Assembly: GCA_022819855.1 (NCBI GenBank)
Contig: JAJEGN010000015.1
Location: forward strand, 1-64,000
Reading direction: 5' to 3'
Source of the DNA: Gammaproteobacteria bacterium
Lineage (GTDB): Bacteria; Pseudomonadota; Gammaproteobacteria; Steroidobacterales; Rariloculaceae
Length of the DNA: 64,000 nt
Shown: positions 42,997-51,594 of the stretch, in pieces
How the letters are laid out: each line of letters starts with the position of its first letter
Position numbering within the stretch: the stretch's first letter is position 1
The notes under the pieces: generated by a model
What the model was told of the DNA's origin: nothing
What the model saw: only the letters and a program-made list of their open reading frames with translations
Database searches by the model: none
Position numbers and translations under genes: made by a program

Positions 42997-43938
42997 TTAC
43001 TGAACCGTGCCGACGCGCTGAAACACGGCGCGGTCGTCGGACTCGACAACGGTGTGCAGCGTCTTGGTGTCGCGCAGCACGCTGATTGGCACTTCGACTC
43101 CGGCACGGCCGAGATTCCAGACGGTACGCAGCATCGTCGCCAGGCCTTTCACCGGCGCGTCGTCGACACGCAGAATCACGTCGCCGGGCTTGAGTCCGGC
43201 CTTGTCGGCCGGGCAGTTGCGGTAGACGCCCACGATCGTCAGGCGGTCGTTCTGGTCCTCGTGAACGAGCACGCCGAGCCAGGGCCGCGGCGGCGACGTG
43301 CGGCGGCCGTGTTCGCAGATGTCGTCGATGATCGGCTCGAGCAGATCGATCGGCACGAACATGTTTGCCGCCGATCCGTCTTCCCCGCTCTCGAAGCCCT
43401 GTATCAGCAGCGAACCCAGACCGCACAGCCGTCCGTCGCCGTCGATCAGCGCCGCCCCGGACCAGCTATCGTGCGCCGGTGACGTGAAAATGGCTTCCTC
43501 GAGCAGATACTCCCAACGCCCCGCGAACTCCTGCTTCGCGACGACCTCGGCGTGGACGATCTGATCGGCCGGGCCGCTGGACGTGACTGTCACCGGAGCG
43601 CCGACCGACAACGTTGCCGTGGTGCCGAGTTCGAACGTCGGGCCCTCCATCGGCATCGTCGGCCTCACCAGTCCGAAACCGCTGTCGAAGTCGTAGCCGA
43701 CGGCGAAGCCGGGCACGAGTGCGCCATTGTTGGCGCCGATCCAGACGGTCTCGGCCTCGCTGATGACATAGCCGATGGTCGCGATGAGCCCGTCCTCGCG
43801 GATTCTGGCGCCGTGACCCGTGCGCTCGGTGCCGAGCAGACTCGCACTCATCGCGTCGTCAGGGATGTGCGCCTTGATCGAGACCATGGCGTCGAGTTGC
43901 AGTGTGCTTGGTCGCATGAGCGTGCCCGTAGTCCTCAT
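42997..43938 (-). CDS. Trypsin-fold/PDZ protein with a degenerate catalytic triad
   Basis: This 313-aa protein has the DegP/HtrA layout: a trypsin-like domain (about residues 15-215) and a C-terminal PDZ domain (PRPWLGVLVHEDQNDRLTIV, CPADKAGLKPGDVILRVDD). The catalytic His position, normally TNxHVV, reads ATIGYVI. The Asp region reads DFDSGFGLVR. Only a Ser remains, in DSWSGAALID. It is therefore likely a pseudoprotease that binds proteins or peptides. No signal peptide is apparent, so a cytoplasmic location is suggested, unlike HtrA proteases. ATG 43938 is the start; ATG 43917 is possible. Confidence 0.82.
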   Translation of the reverse strand: MRTTGTLMRPSTLQLDAMVSIKAHIPDDAMSASLLGTERTGHGARIREDGLIATIGYVISEAETVWIGANNGALVPGFAVGYDFDSGFGLVRPTMPMEGPTFELGTTATLSVGAPVTVTSSGPADQIVHAEVVAKQEFAGRWEYLLEEAIFTSPAHDSWSGAALIDGDGRLCGLGSLLIQGFESGEDGSAANMFVPIDLLEPIIDDICEHGRRTSPPRPWLGVLVHEDQNDRLTIVGVYRNCPADKAGLKPGDVILRVDDAPVKGLATMLRTVWNLGRAGVEVPISVLRDTKTLHTVVESDDRAVFQRVGTVQ

Positions 43939-44046
43939 GTTAACGTTTCGCCGCTGTGCGGGTCGATTCTCGATGGCGCTTCCGGAAACCCGCGGCGCAG
44001 GCTGCGGTATTTCGATCGCGGGAAGGGCTGGAAGTTTCGGCGCTCG

Positions 44047-44730
44047 TCAACGCCTGAGGATGGCCCACCAGCGCGCGATGTTGAGCAGGCTCTGCAGGGC
44101 GCCCGAGACGTAGGTCAGCGCGGCGGCCAGCAGCAGCCTTCGGGCGCGGGGCATATCCTCCTCGCGCAGCACGCCGCGGAGCTTCACGAGCGGCAGCGCG
44201 CGCCCGAAGCTCGCGTCGAACTCGGCCGGCAGCGTCAGCGCGTGCACCGCGACGCCCGAGCCCAGCACAAGCATGCCGCCCAGCAGTGTTATCAGGCCGA
44301 TCGCCGGGATCCTGGTCAGCGCGACCGTGAACGGCGCGAGCATGAGCAGTCCCGCACCGACCTTCTCGACGGGTCCGACCCATTTGACGAGCCGCGTGCG
44401 CCAGCGCAGGGGCTTGAACCCGTCCGCATCCTGGATGGCGTGGCCGACCTCGTGCGCGGCCACGGTCAATGCCGTCAGCGAACGGCCGTCGAAGTTCGCG
44501 GGCGACAACCTGACCGCCTTCTCCATCGGGTCGTAGTGATCGCCGCGCTCGGTGACTTCCGTGCGAACGTGCTGGAGCGACAGGCCGTCGAGCAACTCCC
44601 TGGCGACCTGGCCGCCGGTCTTCCGGTAGCGGTTCTTCGGAAAGTGGTACCGCTTCATGACGGCCGAGACCCACATGCCCGGGCCGATGACAAGTGCAAT
44701 GAAGATCACGATCAGAACGACAAGGTGCAT
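44047..44730 (-). CDS. Neutral zinc metallopeptidase (PF04298, YugP-like)
   Basis: This 227-aa membrane protein has an N-terminal helix (HLVVLIVIFIALVIGPGMWV) and at least two further hydrophobic segments. The zinc motif HEVGH lies in TVAAHEVGHAIQD, with a downstream Glu in LPAEFDASFGRA as candidate third ligand. The length is typical for the family. Its peptide substrates are unknown. It lies 9 nt after the FAH-family gene on the same strand, though a functional link is not obvious. Confidence 0.9.
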   Translation of the reverse strand: MHLVVLIVIFIALVIGPGMWVSAVMKRYHFPKNRYRKTGGQVARELLDGLSLQHVRTEVTERGDHYDPMEKAVRLSPANFDGRSLTALTVAAHEVGHAIQDADGFKPLRWRTRLVKWVGPVEKVGAGLLMLAPFTVALTRIPAIGLITLLGGMLVLGSGVAVHALTLPAEFDASFGRALPLVKLRGVLREEDMPRARRLLLAAALTYVSGALQSLLNIARWWAILRR

Positions 44731-44739
44731 TGACTCGTA

Positions 44740-45615
44740 TCAGCCGTCCGAGTCGACGATCTCGTCCACCACGCGGTTGCGCAGCGTGCCGATCTCCGGA
44801 ACGCTGACTTCGACGACATCGCCCGCGCGCAGGTACTTCGGTGGGTCGAAACGCGCGCCGGCGCCGGTCGGCGTCCCGGTTGCGATGAGGTCGCCGGGGT
44901 TCAGCGTCATGAACGTGGACAGATACGCGATCAGGTAGCTGAACGGAAAGATCAGATTGGCCGTCGTATCGTCCTGCCGCAGTTCCCCGTTGACGTGCGT
45001 CTTCAAATGCAGCGCGCCGGGTGCGGCGAACTCGCCCGCGGTCACGAGCCACGGGCCGAGGCTTCCCGAGCGGGCGAAGTTCTTCCCCTGGGTCACGTTG
45101 AACTTGGCGTGCCGCAGCCAGTCCCGCACCGAGCCTTCGTTCATGAGCGTCAGGCCGGCGACGTGATCCCAGGCGGACTCGGCAGCGATGCGCCGGCCGC
45201 GCTTGCCGATGACGAGCACGATCTCGCCCTCGTAATCCAGTTGTTCGGACTCCGGCGGTCGCTGGATCGCCTGCTCGTGCCCGACGATGCTGTCGGCCGT
45301 GCGCATGAAGACGCTCGGGTAGCGCGGCGCATCGCTGCCGTCACGGTATTCCTCGTTGCGGTTCCCGTAGTTGACGCCGATGCAGACGATCTTGCCGGGA
45401 TCGGGAATCGTCGGCAGGAACTCTATTTCGTCAAGCGAGTAATCGGGTCCGCGCCTGACCGCGAGTTCGATCACGCTTGCGAGCCGTTTCGCGGCGATCG
45501 CGGCCTTGAGCGTGCCGAGACCGTCCGGCAGGCGGCCTCCGGCGTCGATCACTCCGCCGCCCGCCACGGCGCCGAAGCTCTCGCCGTCGCCGGTTCTGAA
45601 GCTCAGAAACCGCAT
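44740..45615 (-). CDS. Fumarylacetoacetate hydrolase-family protein
   Basis: This 291-aa enzyme belongs to the FAH superfamily, which cleaves C-C bonds, decarboxylates or tautomerises beta-keto acids. IVCIGVNYGNRNEEY opens the catalytic domain. LDYEGEIVLVIGK provides the acidic metal ligands, and NEGSVRDW with KNFARSGSLGPW are family signatures. Given the divergent CHM-isomerase and semialdehyde dehydrogenase genes, it may act as the decarboxylase/isomerase or hydratase step of a meta-cleavage pathway (HpaG/HpaH-like). Exact activity is not decided by sequence. Confidence 0.9.
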   Translation of the reverse strand: MRFLSFRTGDGESFGAVAGGGVIDAGGRLPDGLGTLKAAIAAKRLASVIELAVRRGPDYSLDEIEFLPTIPDPGKIVCIGVNYGNRNEEYRDGSDAPRYPSVFMRTADSIVGHEQAIQRPPESEQLDYEGEIVLVIGKRGRRIAAESAWDHVAGLTLMNEGSVRDWLRHAKFNVTQGKNFARSGSLGPWLVTAGEFAAPGALHLKTHVNGELRQDDTTANLIFPFSYLIAYLSTFMTLNPGDLIATGTPTGAGARFDPPKYLRAGDVVEVSVPEIGTLRNRVVDEIVDSDG

Positions 45616-45874
45616 GGCTGGTTCACCTGCGCTGTCATCATCTGGTTCATCATTGGAGGATTCACGGTTTGCGTATCGTTAAGTGTACTCAAGGCAGGCC
45701 AGGGTCCGGCACAAGACTTCACGGGGAACAGCCGTGTTGGCCGCACGGCGCGCATGATGCCGCATGACGGGGCCGCTTGCATGAATCAATCGACGGCTCG
45801 GCCGAGCTTAGCCGGTGAGACGCGCTGTGCGACAATACTCCGCTGGCTCCTTCAGCAGCACCAGGGCCGTATCC

Positions 45875-46339
45875 GTGCCTCACCTGATCGTCGAGTACTC
45901 CGCAAATCTGGAGCAGCAAATCGCGCTTGATGAGCTGCTCGACAAGTTGCGGGACAGCGCACTCGAAACGGGGATCTTCCCGCTCGGCGGGCTGCGCGTT
46001 CGCGCCGTCCGAACCGATCACTTTCGGATTGCAGACTGCGATCCGGAGAATGCTTATGTTCACGTCACGGCGCTGGTCGGCCACGGCAGGGCGCTCGATG
46101 TGCGCAAGCGCGCCGGCGAGCGGCTGTTCGCCACGCTGACGGAGCATCTGAAGGATGTCCATGAACGATCGCCGCTTGCGATCTCGTTCAACATCCAGGA
46201 GTTTCACCCCGAACTCAATTTCAAGCTGAATAACCTGCACGAACATGTTCGCCGGCGAGCGGCGTCGGACGAGTCGCGATCGCTCCGGGCCGCCAGGGCG
46301 CGGACCGTGCGCGGCGCGCCGCGGACAGGGCAGGCGTAA
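45875..46339 (+). CDS. 5-carboxymethyl-2-hydroxymuconate isomerase-like
   Basis: This 154-aa cytoplasmic protein starts, if GTG 45875 is used, with MPHLIVEYSANLEQ, the hallmark N-terminus of CHM isomerase (HpaF), including the Pro1 base of the tautomerase superfamily. That match decided the start over an in-frame codon at 45815. The core reads FRIADCDPENAYVHVTALVG, typical of the family. A basic tail of about 30 residues extends beyond the usual length. It should tautomerise the ring-cleavage product after semialdehyde oxidation. It lies 9 nt before the dehydrogenase gene. The 259-nt upstream gap shows no gene. Confidence 0.88.
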   Translation: MPHLIVEYSANLEQQIALDELLDKLRDSALETGIFPLGGLRVRAVRTDHFRIADCDPENAYVHVTALVGHGRALDVRKRAGERLFATLTEHLKDVHERSPLAISFNIQEFHPELNFKLNNLHEHVRRRAASDESRSLRAARARTVRGAPRTGQA

Positions 46340-46348
46340 GGGAAGACC

Positions 46349-47863
46349 ATGGCTGCCAGTCGCGACAGCAACGCCGGCAAGGCGCAGGACTTTCTGCGGC
46401 GCTTCCGGGCGAAGCCCGTAGGACACTTCATCGACGGCGAGTGGTGCGCAGACACGTCCGGCGAGACGTTCGAGACCCGAACGCCCGTCGACGGCAGCTT
46501 GCTCGCCGAAGTGACCGCGGGAAACGCGCGTGACGTCGACCTGGCGGCCAGGGCGGCCGAACGCGCGTTCGCCGACTGGCGTGCGCTCGACGGGCAGTCG
46601 CGCCGCAAGCTCCTGCATGGGATTGCCGACGCCGTCGAGTCCAGAGCAGAGGAAATCGCGCTTGTCGAGTCGATGGACACGGGCCAGCCGATCCGCTTCA
46701 TGGCGGCGGCCGCGAAGCGCGGCGCCGAGAACTTCCGGTTTTTCGCCGACAGGGCGCCGGAAGCGCAAAACGGCCTCTCGCTGCCCGCGGCGCAGCACGT
46801 CAACTACACGCTGCGCCAGCCGATCGGTCCGGTCGGGGTCATCACGCCGTGGAACACACCATTCATGCTGGGGACCTGGAAGATTGCCCCGGCGCTCGCG
46901 GCCGGCTGCACGGTGGTCCACAAGCCCGCGGAGTGGAGCCCGCTGTCCGCCTGCCTGCTCGCGGAAGCCTGTGCCGACGCCGGCCTGCCGCCGGGCGTGC
47001 TCAATGTCGTTCACGGCATGGGGGAGACGGCAGGCAAGGCCGTGACCGAACACGAAGCCATCAAGGCCATCGCCTTTGTCGGGGAGTCGGCCACCGGCAG
47101 CCTCATCATGGCCCAGGGCGCCCCGACGCTGAAGCGCGTGCACTTCGAACTCGGCGGCAAGAACCCCGTGGTCGTCTTCGCTGACGCCGATCTCGACCGC
47201 GCGCTCGACGCCGTGGCTTTCATGATTTTCAGCCTGAACGGCGAACGCTGCACTTCATCGAGCCGGCTGCTGATTCAGGACAGCATCGAAGCGGAGTTTC
47301 TCGACCGTCTTGCGGAGCGGGTCGCGCGGATCAGGGTCGGCCATCCGCTCGACCCGGAGACCGACATCGGGCCGCTCATCCATCCGGAGCACCTGCGCAA
47401 GGTGTTGGGCTATTTCGACATCGCGGTGGCCGAGGGCGTCACGATTCGCGCCGGCGGCCGGCTCGCGGATGCCGGCGAGGGCTATGTCGAGCCCACGATT
47501 CTCAGCGGTGCGACGAACGACATGCGGGTCGCCCGGGAAGAGATTTTCGGACCCGTGCTGACGGTCATCCCGTTCGCCGACGAGGCCGAGGCGCTCAGGC
47601 TCGCCAACGACACGCGCTATGGACTCGCGGCTTATCTGTGGACTCGCGATACCGGCCGGGCGCTGCGCTGCGCCCAGGCGCTCGAAGCCGGCATGGTCTG
47701 GGTCAACTCCGAGAACAACCGCCATCTGCCGGCGCCCTTCGGCGGCATGAAGGCGAGCGGCATCGGCCGCGACGGCGGCGACTACAGTTTCGATTTCTAC
47801 ATGGAGACGAGGAACGTCTGTGTCGCCCTGGATCAGCACCGCGTGCCATCGCTCGGACGCTGA
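46349..47863 (+). CDS. Aldehyde dehydrogenase, probable 5-carboxymethyl-2-hydroxymuconate semialdehyde dehydrogenase
   Basis: This 504-aa NAD-dependent aldehyde dehydrogenase has Asn169 (TPWNTPF), Lys192 (HKPAEWSP), Glu267 (HFELGGKNP) and the catalytic Cys301 in NGERCTSSSR. The NGERCTSSSRLLI stretch and the neighbouring CHM isomerase point to the HpaE group, which oxidises the semialdehyde formed by extradiol cleavage of homoprotocatechuate. A related 2-hydroxymuconate semialdehyde substrate is possible. It is co-directional with, and 9 nt after, the isomerase gene. Confidence 0.9.
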   Translation: MAASRDSNAGKAQDFLRRFRAKPVGHFIDGEWCADTSGETFETRTPVDGSLLAEVTAGNARDVDLAARAAERAFADWRALDGQSRRKLLHGIADAVESRAEEIALVESMDTGQPIRFMAAAAKRGAENFRFFADRAPEAQNGLSLPAAQHVNYTLRQPIGPVGVITPWNTPFMLGTWKIAPALAAGCTVVHKPAEWSPLSACLLAEACADAGLPPGVLNVVHGMGETAGKAVTEHEAIKAIAFVGESATGSLIMAQGAPTLKRVHFELGGKNPVVVFADADLDRALDAVAFMIFSLNGERCTSSSRLLIQDSIEAEFLDRLAERVARIRVGHPLDPETDIGPLIHPEHLRKVLGYFDIAVAEGVTIRAGGRLADAGEGYVEPTILSGATNDMRVAREEIFGPVLTVIPFADEAEALRLANDTRYGLAAYLWTRDTGRALRCAQALEAGMVWVNSENNRHLPAPFGGMKASGIGRDGGDYSFDFYMETRNVCVALDQHRVPSLGR

Positions 47864-47953
47864 GCAAGCTCGCATGTGCGCTCCATGGAACGAGCCCCGT
47901 ATCGCGCGTGCTCTGTGTGGCGCAAGTACCGTATCGAGCACGCCGTGTGTCCC

Positions 47954-48265
47954 ATGAGCCTGTACTACGTCCAGAAACTGCTCTACCAGTTGAACCGGGA
48001 TCCGACCGTCCGGAAGCGCTTCGACGCCGACCTCGAGGACCTGCTGGGCGAGTATTCGCTGACCGGCGAGGAGCGGGCCGCGATCGTCGACGGCGACATC
48101 GGGCTGCTCTACGTCATGGGCGTCAACGGCCAGATTCTCATGCACTACGCGGCGCTGATCGGCCAGGAATGGGACGAGTACATCGCGGCCATGAAGCAGG
48201 GCGTCACCGATCATGGCCCTGTGCGTGGAGGTTTGTACACGCTGCTCGAGGACCGCGAGCAGTGA
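47954..48265 (+). CDS. LigA-like small subunit of an extradiol dioxygenase
   Basis: This 103-aa helical protein resembles the alpha subunit (LigA) of protocatechuate 4,5-dioxygenase: YYVQKLLYQLNRDPTVRKRF, LTGEERAAIVDGDIGLLYVM and GVNGQILMHYAAL. LigA caps the active site of LigB. It precedes the LigB-like gene by 100 nt. ATG 47954 was chosen because the family N-terminus begins here; an ATG at 47885 would add an unrelated segment. No good Shine-Dalgarno is visible. Confidence 0.82.
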   Translation: MSLYYVQKLLYQLNRDPTVRKRFDADLEDLLGEYSLTGEERAAIVDGDIGLLYVMGVNGQILMHYAALIGQEWDEYIAAMKQGVTDHGPVRGGLYTLLEDREQ

Positions 48266-48365
48266 GCACGGTTTCCCTGAGAGGATGCACGTCCCGTCGC
48301 AGGATGCCGGCGGCCCGGAGCCCGCGCCATGCGGAAGCAGAGTCCGCACTCGGGGACATCACGCC

Positions 48366-49193
48366 ATGAGCCTCGTCTTCGCCGGCGTCTGCAGTCACGC
48401 ACCGGGCATCACCGGCCGCGCGAAGCGCGCCGATCCCGCGGTCAGGGATGCCTTCTACGCCAATCTCGATGAACTCAGGGTACGGCTCGAGGCAACCAGG
48501 CCCGACGTCCTCATAGTCATCGCGGCCGAGCACTTCGCCAACTTCTTCATGAACAACATGCCGGCCTACTGCATGGGGCTCGCCGACGAGTACGAGGGGC
48601 CGATCGAGGACGAGGACTGGCTCGCGATCAGGCGCACCGCCGTGCCCGGCAACGTTGATCTCTCGCGCCGCATCATCACGTACATGCTCGGCGAGATTGA
48701 CCTGTCCTACGCCGAGGAATGGAAGTTCGACCACGGCATTATGGTGCCGCTGAACTTCCTCACGCCACAATACGATCTGCCGGTCATTCCCGTGAACGTC
48801 AACTGCCAGGGTCCGCCGCTGACGACGCTCGAACGCGCCTACGAATTCGGGCGCGTGCTGCGGCGTGCCTGCGACGCGCAGCCGGAGCGCATCGCGCTGG
48901 TCGGCACGGGCGGAATCTCGCACTGGCCGGCGACGCCGGACTCCGGCGTCATCAACGAAGCCTGGGACCGGGACTTTCTCGACAGGTTCATCAACAACCG
49001 CCGCGTCGAACTCGTCGCCTACACGGACGAGGAAACGCTGCGCGATGCGGGGCAGGGCGGGTTCGAGATCCGCACGTTTCTCACCGTCGCCGGGGCGACC
49101 GAAGGCGCGACCGGCGAACTCCTGTTCTATGCGCCCATACCGATCTTCGCCGTGGGCTGCACCGTGGCCGAGATGACGGTGCAGCAAGCGTAG
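48366..49193 (+). CDS. LigB-family class III extradiol ring-cleavage dioxygenase, catalytic subunit
   Basis: This 275-aa non-haem Fe(II) enzyme should open a catecholic ring beside the hydroxyl groups. Candidate iron ligands are His11 (CSHAPGI) and His56 (AAEHFANFF), the spacing seen in LigB, plus a later Glu in TEGATGELLF. FDHGIMVPLNFL and GTGGISHWP carry the family's substrate and base histidines. ATG 48366 directly precedes the conserved start. With the HpaF- and HpaE-like genes upstream, homoprotocatechuate is the likeliest substrate, although a LigA partner is more typical of protocatechuate 4,5-dioxygenase. Confidence 0.9.
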   Translation: MSLVFAGVCSHAPGITGRAKRADPAVRDAFYANLDELRVRLEATRPDVLIVIAAEHFANFFMNNMPAYCMGLADEYEGPIEDEDWLAIRRTAVPGNVDLSRRIITYMLGEIDLSYAEEWKFDHGIMVPLNFLTPQYDLPVIPVNVNCQGPPLTTLERAYEFGRVLRRACDAQPERIALVGTGGISHWPATPDSGVINEAWDRDFLDRFINNRRVELVAYTDEETLRDAGQGGFEIRTFLTVAGATEGATGELLFYAPIPIFAVGCTVAEMTVQQA

Positions 49194-49212
49194 CTTCGAG
49201 CCGTTTCGTTCC

Positions 49213-50397
49213 GTGTCCGACCGAGCGCAATTCACGCTCCTGATCCCGTTTCTCGGCGCGCTCACGGCGCTCGGGCCGCTGTCGAACGACCTGTATGTCC
49301 CGTCGCTGCCGCTCGTCGCGAGCGGACTCCAGGCCGTGGGCGGTACGGTGCAATTTACGATGAGTTCCCTGCTGCTCGGGTTTTCGCTCGGTTGCCTGAT
49401 CTACGGACCGCTGTCCGACCGCTACGGCCGCAAGCCCGTGCTCATGCTCGGTCTCGCTCTCTATGTGCTGGCGGGCGTGCTCTCGGCGCTGTCACCGGAC
49501 CTAGGCACGCTCGTCACCTGGCGCTTCCTGCAGGGCATGGGCGCGTCGTCCGGCATGGTGCTCGCGCGCGCGATCATTCTCGATCGCTGGACGGGCGAGC
49601 AGGCGTCCCGCGCGATCTCCTGGATCATGATGATCACGTTCCTTACGCCCGTGATTGCGCCGCTCATCGGCGGCTACGTGGCGTCGCTCGGCTATTGGCC
49701 AGGTGTTTTCTGGCTGCAGGCCGGCGCAGGCGCCGTTTGCCTGCTGGCGGTGGCGATGCTGCCGGGCGATCGGCGCGCGGGCTCGATGACATTGACGCGG
49801 GCGCTCGTCGCCTACGGCACGATTCTCAAGGACGCCCAGACGCTAGGTCATCTCGCCTGCGTGGGTTTTGCCTTCGTCGGGGTGATCGCGTTCGTCACCA
49901 ATTCCGCAATCGTTTTCACCGGACACTTCGGGCTTGAGCCGCATCAGTTCGGTTTCTGCTTTTCGTTCGTCATGGCGGGCGGGTCCATCGGCTCCTTCCT
50001 GAACAGCCGTCTCGTGGACCGGCACGGAATTTCCCGCATGATCGGCATCGGCACGGTCATTCTCGCGGCCGGCGGCACGGCGGTTCTCGTCGTCTCGGCA
50101 ATGGACGCCGGACTCATGGCGACGCTGCTCTCGTTGCTGCTCTATGTCTTCGGCATCGGCTTCGTGTTCGCCAACGCGGTAGCGAGGACGATGAGCCGCT
50201 TCCGCGAGAACAGCGGTGCGGCCTCGGCGCTCTTCGGCGTCAACCAGTTCCTGATCGGTTCGATCGTCGCGGCGTTGCTGAGCCTGGTGGCCACGGCGAC
50301 GCCGATGCCGCTCGCTTCGGCGATGGCCCTTGCGGGGCTCGGAGCCGCGGCAGTCTGGTGGGGGTGGCTGAAGCGCTCTTCGGAGGCTGTCGTGTGA
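49213..50397 (+). CDS. MFS transporter, Bcr/CflA (drug resistance) type
   Basis: This 394-aa inner-membrane protein has 12 predicted helices. The early signature GPLSNDLYVPSLP and the loop motif GPLSDRYGRKPV place it in the Bcr/CflA group of drug:H+ antiporters. GTG 49213 starts 19 nt after the dioxygenase stop, so it is probably co-transcribed. In this setting it may export toxic aromatic intermediates or take up a substrate; that role is inferred from position. Confidence 0.9.
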   Translation: MSDRAQFTLLIPFLGALTALGPLSNDLYVPSLPLVASGLQAVGGTVQFTMSSLLLGFSLGCLIYGPLSDRYGRKPVLMLGLALYVLAGVLSALSPDLGTLVTWRFLQGMGASSGMVLARAIILDRWTGEQASRAISWIMMITFLTPVIAPLIGGYVASLGYWPGVFWLQAGAGAVCLLAVAMLPGDRRAGSMTLTRALVAYGTILKDAQTLGHLACVGFAFVGVIAFVTNSAIVFTGHFGLEPHQFGFCFSFVMAGGSIGSFLNSRLVDRHGISRMIGIGTVILAAGGTAVLVVSAMDAGLMATLLSLLLYVFGIGFVFANAVARTMSRFRENSGAASALFGVNQFLIGSIVAALLSLVATATPMPLASAMALAGLGAAAVWWGWLKRSSEAVV

Positions 50398-50432
50398 GCT
50401 GCCTGGCGCCGGTTGTCTGATTCCGTCTGCCG

Positions 50433-51419
50433 TTAAAGACTGAACAGGCGCAGTGCATTCTCGCCGCGGACCTTGCGGGCCGCGGCCGAGTCGAGCCCAT
50501 CGACGCGCGCAAGGCAACCCTGCATGTCGCCGATGTTGTGCGGGTAGTCAGAGCCGTAGAGTACCCGGTCGTCCGACCCTGCCGCCTCGATGCACAACGC
50601 GAGCGCGCCCGGCGAGTAGACGACCGCGTCGTACCAGATGCGCCGCAGGTACGCGCTCGGCGGTTCGGAAATCACTTCGGCGCAGGCCGGGATCATCTCG
50701 TGGCAACGGTCGAGCCTCGCGCCGAGATACGGCAGCGCGCCGCCGCCGTGCGCCGCGATGAGCTTGAGATTCGGGTACCGGTCGAAGAAACCGTCGAAGA
50801 TCATCCTGGAGACGGCAAGCGTGGTATCGAAGGCGAAACCGATGGGCGGTACCAGACCGTATTCGTCCATGCTCATCTCGCGCACGCCCTGTGGCGTGCC
50901 GGGATGCAGCAGGACGGGCAGGCCGCGCCGATCGATCTCCAGCCAGACGCTTGCGAACGCCGGGTCAGTCAGGTTCCTGCCGTCGATGTTCGCGATGACC
51001 ATGACGCCGACCGCCCCCGCGTCGCACGCTCTTGCGAGTTCCGCAAGGGCGAGTTCCGAATGTTGCCAGGGCAGCGACGCGAACCAGCGGATCCGGTCGG
51101 GTCTGAGCGTCTGCTGTTCGGTCATCGAGTCGTTGACCATCCGCGCGGCCTTCAGGCTCGTTTCCGCATCGCCGAAGTAGGCGTTCGGGGTGGTCAGCGA
51201 CACGATCGCGACGTCGACGCGAGCAGCATCCATGTCCCGGATGCGCAGGTCGTAGTCCCACATGGGCTCGTAGAGCGTCATGAACGGCGCGCCCCACATC
51301 CGGATCACGTCCTGCCCCGCGGCGTTGACCCCGAGTTCGTACTGCGGATGGCCGCTGCTGCGCAGCAGCTGAAGGTACTCGCGCGTGAGCATGTGGGTAT
51401 GTACGTCGATGACCGTCAC
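50433..51419 (-). CDS. Amidohydrolase (ACMSD-like, PF04909)
   Basis: This 328-aa TIM-barrel metal hydrolase/decarboxylase opens with the metal motif DVHTHML (His7 and His9). Further ligands are in LLHPGTP and AAHGGGALPYL, with the late Asp in YGSDYPH. The family includes aminocarboxymuconate-semialdehyde decarboxylase and gamma-resorcylate-type decarboxylases. It lies convergent to the transporter of the aromatic cluster, 36 nt away. A decarboxylase role on an aromatic acid or ring-cleavage product would fit but is not proven. Confidence 0.88.
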   Translation of the reverse strand: MTVIDVHTHMLTREYLQLLRSSGHPQYELGVNAAGQDVIRMWGAPFMTLYEPMWDYDLRIRDMDAARVDVAIVSLTTPNAYFGDAETSLKAARMVNDSMTEQQTLRPDRIRWFASLPWQHSELALAELARACDAGAVGVMVIANIDGRNLTDPAFASVWLEIDRRGLPVLLHPGTPQGVREMSMDEYGLVPPIGFAFDTTLAVSRMIFDGFFDRYPNLKLIAAHGGGALPYLGARLDRCHEMIPACAEVISEPPSAYLRRIWYDAVVYSPGALALCIEAAGSDDRVLYGSDYPHNIGDMQGCLARVDGLDSAAARKVRGENALRLFSL

Positions 51420-51525
51420 GGCGGGTCAGCTCCTTTGAAGCAGGGTGGCGGTCGGGGTCAGACACGCGGGAAGCGGCGTGCCAACCCGTTGCGACCGGGC
51501 GCCCCGGCGGGTCCGCCGCGCGAAT

Positions 51526-51531
51526 TATAGT
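51526..51531 (+). promoter_or_regulatory. Candidate -10 (TATAGT) for the NYN gene
   Basis: TATAGT lies 69 nt before ATG 51595 in the divergent gap between the amidohydrolase and NYN genes. No clear -35 element accompanies it. Confidence 0.3.
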
Positions 51532-51594
51532 GAACTTGTCCGTGCGCCCGGCATAGCGCAAGATGCGCGTGACGCCCCTCCAGCAGGATGCAGC

